57,483 nucleotides of DNA from Streptomyces griseus (GTDB lineage Bacteria > Actinomycetota > Actinomycetes > Streptomycetales > Streptomycetaceae), in assembly GCA_002154345.1 (NCBI GenBank), contig MUNB01000005.1, forward strand, positions 1-57,483. Direction: 5' to 3'. Below the pieces are notes generated by a model. The model worked only from the letters and a program-made list of their open reading frames with translations, was not told the origin of the DNA and made no database searches. Position numbers and translations under genes: made by a program. Shown piece after piece: positions 32,193 through 40,523 of the stretch. The number at the start of each line of letters is the position of its first letter. The stretch's first letter is position 1.

Positions 32193-32571
32193 GGTCCCGA
32201 GCCGACCGGCCGCGGTGGTCGGCCGCGGTGGCCGGCCGGCTCGGTCGGAGGTCCTAGGACCGGGCCGCCCGGCACATCGCGGACACCCTGAGCAACCCGA
32301 ACGGAGCCCGGCACGTCTTGCACGGCGGGAGCGCGGCCCACCTGGACCGGGTCCGGGACCGGGCCGGCCGAGCGGGGGAGAGGCGGGCGTGAAGGTGAGC
32401 GCGGTCTCATGGGAACACTGATTCCGGGTATCCGGCCGGAGAGCCGGAAAGCGGCCGGATCGCCCCCCGGCACCGGCTCTGACCTGCGCTTCCGGCGAAA
32501 GCCGGAAGCCGCATCCGGCGGTCGGCGGCGGACAGGGTACTGCATGATCACGAAAATGAATGTGCGGCATG

Positions 32572-32598
32572 GGAATTCTGTCCGGATTCCAGTCGTTG
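32572..32598 (+). promoter_or_regulatory. SigR-type promoter of the chimeric sigma gene
   Basis: GGAAT (32572-32576), 18 bp, GTTG (32595-32598): an exact match to the SigR consensus GGAAT-N18-GTT. From memory, hrdD of S. coelicolor is a SigR (thiol-oxidative stress) target with such a promoter. Leader to the ATG at 32659 is about 55 nt. Confidence 0.7.
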
Positions 32599-32658
32599 TT
32601 TCCATCGGATGCAGGGCACCCGAAAGGGTGTCGCGACCTACTCAGCAAGGGAGCACGC

Positions 32659-33663
32659 ATGGCAACCCGTGCCGTCGCCCGTCGTACGTCCACCACCACC
32701 GGTGGGACCGGCAGGGCAAGCAGTGTTCGCGCCGGGGGCGGGGAAATCGCCGACCGCGACCTGGTCGGCATGTACCTGGACGAGATCGCCCGTACACCGC
32801 TGCTCGACGCCGCCAAGGAAGTCGACCTCTCGCAGACCATCGAGGCGGGCGTCTACGCCCAGCAGATCCTCGACGGCGAGGTGGAGAGCGCCGCCGGTGA
32901 CGCGAAGCGTGAGGAGCTGGAGGCGCTGGTCGCCGAGGGCGAGCGCGCCAAGGACATATTCATCCGTTCCAACCTCCGGCTCGTCGTCGCCGTGGCCCGC
33001 CGCTACCCGCGCGCGGGGCTCCCTCTGCTCGACCTGATCCAGGAGGGCAACCTCGGTCTGATCCGCGCGGTCGAGAAGTTCGACTACACCAAGGGCTACA
33101 AGTTCTCCACGTACGCCACCTGGTGGATCCGTCAGGCGATCACCCGCGCCATGGCCGACCAGGCCCGCACCATCCGTATCCCGGTGCACATGGTCGAGGT
33201 CATCAACAAGCTCGCGCGCGTGCAGCGCCAGATGCTCCAGGACCTGGGCCGCGAGCCCACCCCGGAGGAGCTGGCCAAGGAACTCGACATGACCCCCGAG
33301 AAGGTCATCGAGGTCCAGAAGTACGGTCGCGAGCCGATCTCGCTGCACACCCCGCTCGGCGAGGACGGCGACAGCGAGTTCGGTGACCTGATCGAGGACT
33401 CCGAGGCCGTCGTCCCGGCGGACGCGGTCAGCTTCACGCTCCTCCAGGAGCAGCTCCACTCGGTGCTCGACACGCTCTCCGAGCGTGAGGCCGGCGTGGT
33501 CTCGATGCGCTTCGGTCTCACCGACGGCCAGCCGAAGACGCTCGACGAGATCGGCAAGGTCTACGGCGTGACGCGAGAGCGCATCCGTCAGATCGAGTCG
33601 AAGACGATGTCGAAGCTTCGTCACCCGTCGCGCTCCCAGGTGCTGCGCGACTACCTCGACTAG
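32659..33663 (+). CDS. RNA polymerase sigma-70 family factor: HrdD-like N-terminus fused to HrdB-like C-terminus
   Basis: 334 aa from ATG 32659 (GGGAG 5 nt upstream). Region 1.2 is at ~33-66 ([20 protein letters not shown]), region 2 at ~100-170, including LDLIQEGN and [15 protein letters not shown], region 3 at ~172-230 and region 4 at ~270-334 ending [13 protein letters not shown]. From memory, MATRAVARR through Leu123 matches HrdD of S. coelicolor, whereas Leu132 to the end ([19 protein letters not shown] onward) matches HrdB nearly residue for residue. The long Lys/Ala-rich N-terminal domain of HrdB (total ~511 aa) is absent. Regions 2.4 and 4.2, which read -10 and -35, are HrdB-type. The frame is continuous with no frameshift. 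The 3' flank (protease, ParE) is that of hrdB as I recall it. Confidence 0.85.
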   Translation: MATRAVARRTSTTTGGTGRASSVRAGGGEIADRDLVGMYLDEIARTPLLDAAKEVDLSQTIEAGVYAQQILDGEVESAAGDAKREELEALVAEGERAKDIFIRSNLRLVVAVARRYPRAGLPLLDLIQEGNLGLIRAVEKFDYTKGYKFSTYATWWIRQAITRAMADQARTIRIPVHMVEVINKLARVQRQMLQDLGREPTPEELAKELDMTPEKVIEVQKYGREPISLHTPLGEDGDSEFGDLIEDSEAVVPADAVSFTLLQEQLHSVLDTLSEREAGVVSMRFGLTDGQPKTLDEIGKVYGVTRERIRQIESKTMSKLRHPSRSQVLRDYLD

Positions 33664-33684
33664 ATCGCGGTATTTTCACCGGCC

Positions 33685-33718
33685 GAGGGCCCGGAACCCC
33701 CAGGGGATCCGGGCCCTC
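33685..33718 (+). terminator. Terminator after the sigma gene
   Basis: GAGGGCCCGGA (33685-33695) pairs with TCCGGGCCCTC (33708-33718), 12-nt loop, 22 bp after the stop. Confidence 0.7.
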
Positions 33719-33798
33719 CGGCGTGTCCTCGGGTGCGTACCCGGACCGGCTGGATGACGCTGGGTGGATCACTTGTCACCTCAGCGTCAGGAGCCTCC

Positions 33799-34629
33799 AT
33801 GCCCCGTCCCGTCGTCCGTGCCCTGACCGGGGTGCTCGCCCTGACCGCCGCCGCGGCCGTGCTGCCGTTCGCCTCGCCCGCACCGGCCGCCGCGGACAGC
33901 ATCATTGTCGGCGGCCGGCCCGCCCCCGTGGCGGACAGCCCCTGGGCGGTGGCGCTGTCGAGCCGGGACCGGTTCGGAGGGGCGCGCTCGGGTCAGTTCT
34001 GCGGCGGCGTCGCCGTGGCGCCCACGAAGGTCCTGACGGCCGCCCACTGTCTGAGTGGCGAGGCGCTCGGCGGACCGGCGAACCGGGTGAAGGACCTGCT
34101 GGTGATCGCCGGGCGGGAACGGCTGAGCGACTCCGGCGGCCAGGAGATCCCGGTCCGGTCCATCTGGGTGAACCCGGCGTACGACCCCGTCTCCAACGCC
34201 GGCGACCTCGCGGTGCTGACCCTGTCCCGCGCGCTGCCGAAGAACGGCGTGATCCCGATGGCCCGGGGCGGGGACGCCGCCTACCGGGCCGGGACCGCGG
34301 CGGACGTCTACGGGTGGGGCGACACGACCGGAAGCGGTACGTACGCCTCCGTGCTGCGCTCCGCGCGGGTGCGGGTCCTGCCGGACAGCGACTGCGCGCG
34401 GGCCTACCCGGGCGGCCAGGAGGGCACGTACAAGGCTTCGGCGATGGTCTGTGCGGGCGATCCGGCGGGCGGCCGGGATGCGTGCCAGGGCGACAGCGGC
34501 GGGCCGCTGGTGGCCCGTGGGCGGCTCATCGGCCTGGTGTCCTGGGGTAGCGGCTGCGGGCGCGCGGGCAGTCCCGGGGTGTACACCCGGGTCTCCGCCG
34601 CCCTGGAATGGGCCGCGGGCCGCATCTGA
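33799..34629 (+). CDS. Secreted trypsin-like serine protease (S1)
   Basis: 276 aa. Signal peptide ([25 protein letters not shown]) with mature start near DSIIVGG, the usual chymotrypsin-fold N-terminus. Catalytic triad His83 (TAAHC), Asp136 (NAGDLAVL) and Ser233 (QGDSGGP). Asp227, six residues before Ser233, predicts trypsin-like Lys/Arg specificity. ATG 33799 has AGGAG 6 nt upstream. It lies between the sigma gene and parE. Confidence 0.9.
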   Translation: MPRPVVRALTGVLALTAAAAVLPFASPAPAAADSIIVGGRPAPVADSPWAVALSSRDRFGGARSGQFCGGVAVAPTKVLTAAHCLSGEALGGPANRVKDLLVIAGRERLSDSGGQEIPVRSIWVNPAYDPVSNAGDLAVLTLSRALPKNGVIPMARGGDAAYRAGTAADVYGWGDTTGSGTYASVLRSARVRVLPDSDCARAYPGGQEGTYKASAMVCAGDPAGGRDACQGDSGGPLVARGRLIGLVSWGSGCGRAGSPGVYTRVSAALEWAAGRI

Positions 34630-34671
34630 GCCGGGCCGGGCCGCGTGGGCGGTCCGGCCGTCACGACGAGA

Positions 34672-34704
34672 ACGGGCGGCTCCCCCGGTGGGGGAGCCGC
34701 CCGT
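34672..34704. terminator. 15-bp stem bidirectional terminator
   Basis: ACGGGCGGCTCCCCC (34672-34686) and its complement (34690-34704) with a 3-nt loop lie between the convergent stops at 34629 and 34750. Confidence 0.85.
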
Positions 34705-34749
34705 CGGCCGGTCCTGGACCGGCCCCTGGCTCGTCGTGGATGCGAGGTG

Positions 34750-34983
34750 TCAGTGTTGGTCCTCGTCGGCGGAAGCCGTCTGCACGGCGGTGAGCCGATC
34801 CGTCTCATCCTGTATTTCCGCGGCGATCTTCTTGAGTTCCGGCTCGAACTTGCGCCCGTGGTGGGCGCAGAAGAGCAGTTCACCGCCACTGATCAGGACG
34901 ACGCGCAGATATGCCTGGGCGCCGCAACGGTCACAGCGGTCTGCTGCGGTCAGCGGGCTCGCGGGGGTCAGAACAGTAGTCAC
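34750..34983 (-). CDS. DUF7455 small zinc-binding-like protein
   Basis: 77 aa from GTG 34983 (AAGAGG upstream). The conserved core CDRCGAQAYLRVVL, then GGELLFCAHHGR, places two cysteines and a C-x-H-H motif as a probable zinc site. It ends in a charged helix (FEPELKKIAAEIQDETDRL). Highly conserved in actinobacteria next to the principal sigma/parE region; function unknown. Confidence 0.8.
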   Translation of the reverse strand: MTTVLTPASPLTAADRCDRCGAQAYLRVVLISGGELLFCAHHGRKFEPELKKIAAEIQDETDRLTAVQTASADEDQH

Positions 34984-35430
34984 GTCGCCTCTTCTCTAGC
35001 TCGACGAGCTGTCGTACCAGGGTCAACATCCAACCAGGCCGAAAACGTTCCCGCTCGTGGCTTTTCTTCGAAACTTCTTCTCGGTGTGGCTGTCTGTTGC
35101 CGGTTGGCGGCGAATGTGCCGTATGCGGAGCGCTACGGTTTCGCATTGCTTGTCTAGGGGGTTGGTCCCGCCGGCCGGCTTGCCGGTTTGTTCATGAGGA
35201 CGTGCCCGGAGCCTAAATGGTTCATGCGTCGAAGGGAACGTGATGTGCACGTCACTCCAACGAATGATCGAACACCCATGCGAGCCTGGAAGAAGCTCGA
35301 CTAGCATGAGGATTCCCCGAGGGTGGCGTTACAACCGCTCTACCAGGCCTCTGTAGGCTCTCAGCGGCAACCGAAGCCCAGCCCTGTACCCACGGGGGCC
35401 CCAGATGAAATTCAGCGAGGAGCGAACCGC
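34984..35430. other. 447-bp gene-free interval upstream of parE
   Basis: No gene seen. It contains AGCTCG-A-CGAGCT (34998-35010), a perfect palindrome in the DUF7455 leader, and a 14-of-16 imperfect palindrome GTGATGTGCACGTCAC (35240-35255) that could act in parE control. A longer parE frame here lacks a ribosome site. Confidence 0.6.
35240..35255. promoter_or_regulatory. Imperfect palindrome upstream of parE
   Basis: GTGATGTGCACGTCAC matches its own complement at all but one pair; it lies 176 bp before the parE start. Possible regulator site; no known family assigned. Confidence 0.3.
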
Positions 35431-37557
35431 GTGACCGCCGAAACGTCCGTGCCGTCCACCGCGATGCTGACCGGAGCAGGCGGCGACCGGGACAGCTCCA
35501 ACTACACCGCGCGGCACCTTCTCGTCCTCGAAGGCCTGGAGGCGGTCCGCAAGCGCCCCGGGATGTACATCGGGTCCACCGACAGCCGTGGCCTGATGCA
35601 CTGCCTCTGGGAGATCATCGACAACTCCGTCGACGAGGCGCTCGGGGGCTACTGCGACCAGATCGAGGTCATCCTCCACGACGACGCCTCCGTCGAGGTC
35701 CGGGACAACGGCCGCGGCATCCCGGTCGACGTCGAGCCCAAGACGGGCCTCTCCGGCATCGAGGTCGTCATGACCAAGCTGCACGCCGGAGGCAAGTTCG
35801 GCGGCGGCTCCTACGCCGCGTCCGGCGGCCTCCACGGCGTCGGCGCCTCCGTCGTCAACGCCCTCTCCTCCCGCCTGGACGTCGAGGTCGACCGCAACAG
35901 CGCGACCCACTCGATCAGCTTCCGGCGCGGTGTCCCCGGCATGTTCACCGAGCAGGGTCCGGACAGCCCGTTCGACCCGGCCAACGGCCTGCGCAAGGGC
36001 AAGCGCGTCCCCAAGACCCGTACCGGTACCCGGGTGCGGTACTGGGCGGACCGCCAGATCTTCCTCAAGGACGCCAAGCTCAACCTGGAGACGCTCTACC
36101 AGCGCGCCCGCCAGACGGCCTTCCTCGTCCCCGGTCTCACGATCATCGTCCGCGACGAGCGCGGGCTCGACGGCGAGGGCAAGACCGAGGAGACGTTCCG
36201 CTTCGACGGCGGCATCAGCGAGTTCTGCGAGTACCTGGCCCAGGACAAGGCCGTCTGCGACGTCCAGCGCCTCAGCGGCACGGGCACCTTCAAGGAGACC
36301 GTCCCGGTCCTCGACGACCGCGGCCACATGACCGCCACCGAGGTCACCCGAGAGCTGGCCGTCGACATCGCCCTGCGCTGGGGCACCGGCTACGACACGA
36401 CCGTACGGTCGTTCGTGAACATCATCGCCACCCCCAAGGGCGGCACCCACGTCACCGGCTTCGAGCGCTCCCTGACCAAGACGGTGAACGAGGCGCTGCG
36501 CTCCGCCAAGATGCTGCGGGTCGCCGAGGACGACGTCGTCAAGGACGACGCCCTCGAAGGCCTCACGGCCGTCGTCACCGTCCGGCTCGCCGAGCCGCAG
36601 TTCGAGGGGCAGACCAAGGAGGTGCTCGGCACCTCGGCGGCCAACCGGATCGTGGCCAACGTGGTCGCCAAGGAGCTCAAGGCGTTCCTGACCTCGACGA
36701 AGCGGGACGCCAAGGCCCAGGCCAGGGCGGTGCTGGAGAAGGCCGTGGCCGCCGCCCGCACCCGGATCGCGGCCCGCCAGCACAAGGACGCCCAGCGCCG
36801 CAAGACCGCGCTGGAGTCCTCCTCGCTGCCCGCCAAGCTCGCCGACTGCCGCAGCGACGACGTCGAGCGCAGCGAGCTGTTCATCGTCGAGGGGGACTCG
36901 GCGCTCGGCACGGCCAAGCTGGCCCGGAACAGCGAGTTCCAGGCACTGCTGCCGATCCGCGGCAAGATCCTCAACGTACAGAAGTCGTCCGTCTCCGACA
37001 TGCTGAAGAACGCCGAGTGCGGCGCGATCATCCAGGTCATAGGAGCCGGGTCCGGGCGGACCTTCGACATCGACGCCGCCCGCTACGGCAAGGTCATCAT
37101 GATGACCGACGCCGATGTCGACGGCTCCCACATCCGGACCCTGCTGCTGACCCTCTTCCAGCGCTACATGCGCCCGATGGTCGAGGCCGGGCGGGTCTTC
37201 GCCGCCGTTCCGCCGCTGCACCGGATCGAGCTGGTCCAGCCCAAGAAGGGGCAGGACAAGTACGTCTACACCTACTCCGACAACGAACTGCGCCAGACCC
37301 TCCTGGAGCTCCAGCGCAAGAACGTCCGGATCAAGGAATCGATCCAGCGCTACAAGGGCCTGGGCGAGATGGACGCCGATCAGCTGGCGGAGACGACGAT
37401 GGACCCGCGCCACCGCACGCTGCGGCGCATCAACATCGGCGACCTGGAAGCCTCCGAGCAGGTCTTCGACCTGCTGATGGGCAACGAGGTCGCGCCCCGC
37501 AAGGAGTTCATCACCAGCTCCGCGGCCACCCTGGACCGCTCGCGCATCGACGCCTGA
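35431..37557 (+). CDS. parE: DNA topoisomerase IV subunit B (ParE / GyrB2)
   Basis: 708 aa from GTG 35431 (GAGGAG 8 nt upstream). GHKL ATPase motifs: EIIDNSVDEAL, DNGRGIPVD and GGLHGVGASVVNALS. The TOPRIM domain carries VEGDSALGTAK and MMTDADVDGSHIRTLLL. EGDSAL rather than EGDSAG is usual for actinobacterial ParE. It pairs with ParC (47274-49727) to decatenate chromosomes. The C-terminus (RYKGLGEMDADQL, then TMDPRHRTL) is standard. Confidence 0.93.
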   Translation: MTAETSVPSTAMLTGAGGDRDSSNYTARHLLVLEGLEAVRKRPGMYIGSTDSRGLMHCLWEIIDNSVDEALGGYCDQIEVILHDDASVEVRDNGRGIPVDVEPKTGLSGIEVVMTKLHAGGKFGGGSYAASGGLHGVGASVVNALSSRLDVEVDRNSATHSISFRRGVPGMFTEQGPDSPFDPANGLRKGKRVPKTRTGTRVRYWADRQIFLKDAKLNLETLYQRARQTAFLVPGLTIIVRDERGLDGEGKTEETFRFDGGISEFCEYLAQDKAVCDVQRLSGTGTFKETVPVLDDRGHMTATEVTRELAVDIALRWGTGYDTTVRSFVNIIATPKGGTHVTGFERSLTKTVNEALRSAKMLRVAEDDVVKDDALEGLTAVVTVRLAEPQFEGQTKEVLGTSAANRIVANVVAKELKAFLTSTKRDAKAQARAVLEKAVAAARTRIAARQHKDAQRRKTALESSSLPAKLADCRSDDVERSELFIVEGDSALGTAKLARNSEFQALLPIRGKILNVQKSSVSDMLKNAECGAIIQVIGAGSGRTFDIDAARYGKVIMMTDADVDGSHIRTLLLTLFQRYMRPMVEAGRVFAAVPPLHRIELVQPKKGQDKYVYTYSDNELRQTLLELQRKNVRIKESIQRYKGLGEMDADQLAETTMDPRHRTLRRINIGDLEASEQVFDLLMGNEVAPRKEFITSSAATLDRSRIDA

Positions 37558-37573
37558 CCCCCGTACACCCGCC

Positions 37574-37607
37574 CGGCCCCCGCTCCCGTCCCACGGAGCG
37601 GGGGCCG
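37574..37607 (+). terminator. Terminator after parE
   Basis: CGGCCCCCGCTCC (37574-37586) pairs with GGAGCGGGGGCCG (37595-37607), 8-nt loop, 16 bp after the stop. Confidence 0.8.
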
Positions 37608-37766
37608 CGGACGTTTCGCGGGGCTCTGCCGGGGAAGTGCGCAGCCGTCCGGGACTTCTGTCACCTGAAGGGGTGAAGTCGGGCGAATGACGCGCCCGCG
37701 ATCTTCCCGAACCGCCCATGGTGGTCCGTGCGGCCGAAAAGGTCGGCGGATCAGGGGAGTTGTTCG

Positions 37767-38243
37767 GTGGAGAAGGAAGCAGGGCCGGAGACCGCGGGAG
37801 TGCGGCTCGACGACCCGTGGGACGACGCACCGGTCGCCGACCGGGGCGACCGGGACGGGACGGGAGACGTCGGCGGCCTCGACGCGTCCGGTACGCCATG
37901 GCCGGATCCGGCCCCCAGCGCGGCCGACATCTATCTGGAAGTGCACCGCAGCGCCGCGTTCCGCGAAGTGCGCCGCCGCTACCGCCGCTTCGTGGCCCCC
38001 GCCGCCCTCGCCTTCCTCCTCTGGTATCTCGCCTATGTCGTCGCCGCGACCACCGCACCCGAGCTGATGGCCCGCCCGGTCGCCGGTGCGGTCAACGTCG
38101 CGATGGTGGCGGGTCTCGGCCAGTTCCTCACCACGTTCCTGCTCACGTGGGCGTACGCACGGCACGCACGGCTGCGCAGGGACCGCGCGGCGCTCGATCT
38201 GCGGTGGGACACCCAGGAGATGACGAGAGGGCTCGGACGTTGA
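37767..38243 (+). CDS. DUF485 membrane protein (YjcH-like transporter partner)
   Basis: 158 aa from GTG 37767 (GGGGAG 7 nt upstream). An acidic N-terminal half is followed by the DUF485 core: FREVRRRYRRFVAPAALAFLLWYLAYV (first helix) and VAGLGQFLTTFLLTWAYARHA (second helix). These two-helix proteins are encoded next to SSS acetate/monocarboxylate transporters (yjcH-actP in E. coli) and are thought to support them. Its stop overlaps the TTG start of the transporter gene. A GACTTC...GAAGTC inverted repeat (37653-37680) lies upstream. Confidence 0.85.
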   Translation: MEKEAGPETAGVRLDDPWDDAPVADRGDRDGTGDVGGLDASGTPWPDPAPSAADIYLEVHRSAAFREVRRRYRRFVAPAALAFLLWYLAYVVAATTAPELMARPVAGAVNVAMVAGLGQFLTTFLLTWAYARHARLRRDRAALDLRWDTQEMTRGLGR

Positions 38244-39832
38244 GAGGCGACCACCAGACACTCGCCCTGCTGCTGTTCAGCGCGTTCATCGCGGTGACGC
38301 TCTTCATCACCACCTGGGTCGGCCGCAACCGGCAGGGCTCCGCCGAGGAGTTCTACGCCGGCGGACGCCTGTTCTCGCCCATGGAGAACGGATTCGCCAT
38401 CGCCGGCGACTACATGTCGGCGGCCTCCTTCCTCGGCATCTCCGGGCTGATCGCCCTCTTCGGGTACGACGGCATGCTCTACTCCGTCGGCTTCCTCGTC
38501 GCCTGGCTGGTCGTCCTGCTGTTCGTCGCCGAACTCGTCCGCAACTGCGGCCGGTTCACCCTGGCCGACGTGGTCGCCGCGCGGATGGCGGAGCGCCCGG
38601 TGCGCACCGCGCTCGGCACCTCCTCCGTCACCGTCTCCGTGCTCTACCTGGTGGCCCAGATGGTCGGCGCGGGCAGCCTGGTGGCCCTGCTGCTCGGCGG
38701 TACGAGCGACGCGGCCCGGTCCTGGACGGTCGTCGGCGTCGGCGCGCTCATGGTGATCTACGTGTCCTTCGGCGGCATGCGCGCCACCACCTGGATCCAG
38801 ATCGTCAAGGCCGTCCTGCTGATGGCCGGGGCCGTCGCCCTCACCGTGCTCGTCCTGGTCCACTTCCACGGCAACATCAACAACCTGCTCGACACCGCCG
38901 CCGAACGCAGCGGCCACGGCAAGGACTTCCTCGCGCCCGGCCTCCGCTACGGCGGGGACTGGACCTCACGCTTCGACTTCATCAGCCTGGGCGTCGCCCT
39001 CGTCCTCGGCACGGCGGGGCTGCCGCACATCCTGTCGCGCTTCTACACCGTGCCCACCGCCCGCGCCGCGCGCCGCTCGGTCGTCTGGTCCATCGGCCTG
39101 ATCGGCAGCTTCTACCTGATGACGATCGTGCTCGGCTTCGGCGCGGCCGCCCTCGTCGGCTCCGCCGAGGTCCGCTCGTCGAACGCGGCGGGCAACACCG
39201 CGGTCCCGCTGCTGGCCCTCCACCTCGGCGGTGGCGAAGGGTCCACCGGTGGAACGATTCTCTTCGCCGTGGTCGCCGCCATCGCCTTCGCCACCATCCT
39301 GGCCGTCGTCGCGGGCATCACGCTCGCCTCGTCCGCGTCCGTCGCCCACGACCTCTACGCCTCGCTCCGCCGCCCCGGGCGCAAGAAGCACGGCGAGGTC
39401 GCCGTGGCGCGCGTCGCCGCCGCGGGCATCGGCGTCGTCGCGATCGGCCTCGGACTGCTCGCCCAGAACCTCAACGTCGCCTTCCTGGTGGGCCTCGCCT
39501 TCGCCGTGGCCGCGTCGGCGAACCTCCCGGCCCTGCTCTACTCGCTGTTCTGGCGCGGCTTCACCACCCGGGGCGCTGTCTGGGCGGTGTACGGCGGGTT
39601 GATCCCGGCGGTCGTGCTGGTGCTGGTCTCGCCCGTCGTCTCGGGCAGCCCCACGTCCCTCTTCCCCGGCGTCGACTTCCAGCTCTTCCCGCTGGAGAAC
39701 CCGGGCCTGGTCTCCATCCCGCTCGGCTTCCTGGCCGGCTGGATCGGTACGGTCACCTCGCCCGAGAAGCCCGACGAGGCCAAGCACGCCGAGACCGAGG
39801 TACGGGCGCTGACGGGGGCCGGGGCGGCGTGA
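38240..39832 (+). CDS. SSS-family cation/monocarboxylate (acetate) symporter
   Basis: 530 aa from TTG 38240, which overlaps the DUF485 stop and has GAGAGGG 8 nt upstream. About 13 membrane helices. The N-terminus QGSAEEFYAGGRLFSPMENGFAIAGDYMSAASFLGISGLIALFG and the later GTAGLPHILSRFYTVP are hallmarks of the ActP/MctP subfamily transporting acetate or other short monocarboxylates with Na+ or H+. The convergent CitAB-type two-component system 16 bp away probably senses such carboxylates and may control this operon. Confidence 0.88.
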   Translation: MRGDHQTLALLLFSAFIAVTLFITTWVGRNRQGSAEEFYAGGRLFSPMENGFAIAGDYMSAASFLGISGLIALFGYDGMLYSVGFLVAWLVVLLFVAELVRNCGRFTLADVVAARMAERPVRTALGTSSVTVSVLYLVAQMVGAGSLVALLLGGTSDAARSWTVVGVGALMVIYVSFGGMRATTWIQIVKAVLLMAGAVALTVLVLVHFHGNINNLLDTAAERSGHGKDFLAPGLRYGGDWTSRFDFISLGVALVLGTAGLPHILSRFYTVPTARAARRSVVWSIGLIGSFYLMTIVLGFGAAALVGSAEVRSSNAAGNTAVPLLALHLGGGEGSTGGTILFAVVAAIAFATILAVVAGITLASSASVAHDLYASLRRPGRKKHGEVAVARVAAAGIGVVAIGLGLLAQNLNVAFLVGLAFAVAASANLPALLYSLFWRGFTTRGAVWAVYGGLIPAVVLVLVSPVVSGSPTSLFPGVDFQLFPLENPGLVSIPLGFLAGWIGTVTSPEKPDEAKHAETEVRALTGAGAA

Positions 39833-39848
39833 CGGGCCCGTCGAGGGC

Positions 39849-40523
39849 TCAGCCCGCGGCCCAGGCGTACCGGTGTTCCGGGCGGCCCGTCTCGCCGTAC
39901 CGCAGGGTCAGCCGGACCTTGCCGGTGCGCTCCAGCAGCTTCAGATAGCGCTGGGCCGTCTGCCGGCTCATCCCCGCGCTGTCCGCGATCTCCTGGGCGG
40001 AGAGCGGGCCCTCCGCGCCGCGCAGGGCCTGCCGGACGAGCTCGGCGGTGGTGGGGGAGTGGCCCTTGGGGAGATCCGGCTCGCCCGCCGCCCACAGCGC
40101 GCCGAAGAGCCGGTCCACCTCGGCCTGTTCGGCCTCCCCGCCCCCGTCGAGCGTGTGCCGCAGGGCCGCGTACGCCTCCAGCTTCGAGCGCAGGCCCGCG
40201 TACGTGAACGGCTTCACCAGGTACTGGAGCGCGCCGTGCCGCATCGCGTCCTGCACGGTCGCGACGTCCCGGGCGGCCGTCACCATGATCACGTCGACCT
40301 GACGGCCGAGGCGGCGCAGTTCCCGTACGACGGCGAGGCCGTTGCGGTCGGGCAGGTAGTGGTCCAGCAGGATCAGGTCCACCGGGACCTCCTCGACCGT
40401 CGCCAGCGCCGAGGCCGCCGAGTGGGCCTGCGCCGCCACCCGGAATCCGGGCACCTTGGCGACGTACGCCGCGTTGATCCGCGCCACCCGGACGTCGTCG
40501 TCCACGATCAGGACCTGGATCAC
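39849..40523 (-). CDS. CitB/DcuR-type response regulator
   Basis: 224 aa. Receiver domain with Asp8-10 acidic cluster, phospho-acceptor Asp54 (LILLDHYLPD), Thr81-Ala and Lys in LVKPF. C-terminal HTH (GPLSAQEIADSAGMSRQTAQRYLKLLE) as in CitB/DcuR/DpiA regulators. GTG start at 40523 overlaps the kinase stop by 4 nt, so the pair is cotranscribed and translationally coupled. Likely regulates carboxylate transport/metabolism genes such as the adjacent SSS operon. Confidence 0.88.
   Translation of the reverse strand: MIQVLIVDDDVRVARINAAYVAKVPGFRVAAQAHSAASALATVEEVPVDLILLDHYLPDRNGLAVVRELRRLGRQVDVIMVTAARDVATVQDAMRHGALQYLVKPFTYAGLRSKLEAYAALRHTLDGGGEAEQAEVDRLFGALWAAGEPDLPKGHSPTTAELVRQALRGAEGPLSAQEIADSAGMSRQTAQRYLKLLERTGKVRLTLRYGETGRPEHRYAWAAG

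Larger units (their letters stand above)
32050..32658. other. 609-bp gene-free interval upstream of the sigma gene
   Basis: No gene seen. It holds a 10-bp stem hairpin (32168-32192), several GGTCCG-type repeats, an interval of repeated CCGGA/TCCGG, and the SigR-type promoter at 32572-32598. I see no trace of the Lys/Ala-rich N-terminal coding region expected for a full-length hrdB. Confidence 0.65.

Noticed and set aside
32535..32540. GGGTAC as a SigB/SigH-type -10 element upstream of the sigma gene
   Set aside because: No GTTT-like -35 element 14-16 bp upstream.
35323..35430. Longer ParE N-terminus
   Set aside because: No ribosome site before 35323; GTG 35431 has GAGGAG at good spacing.
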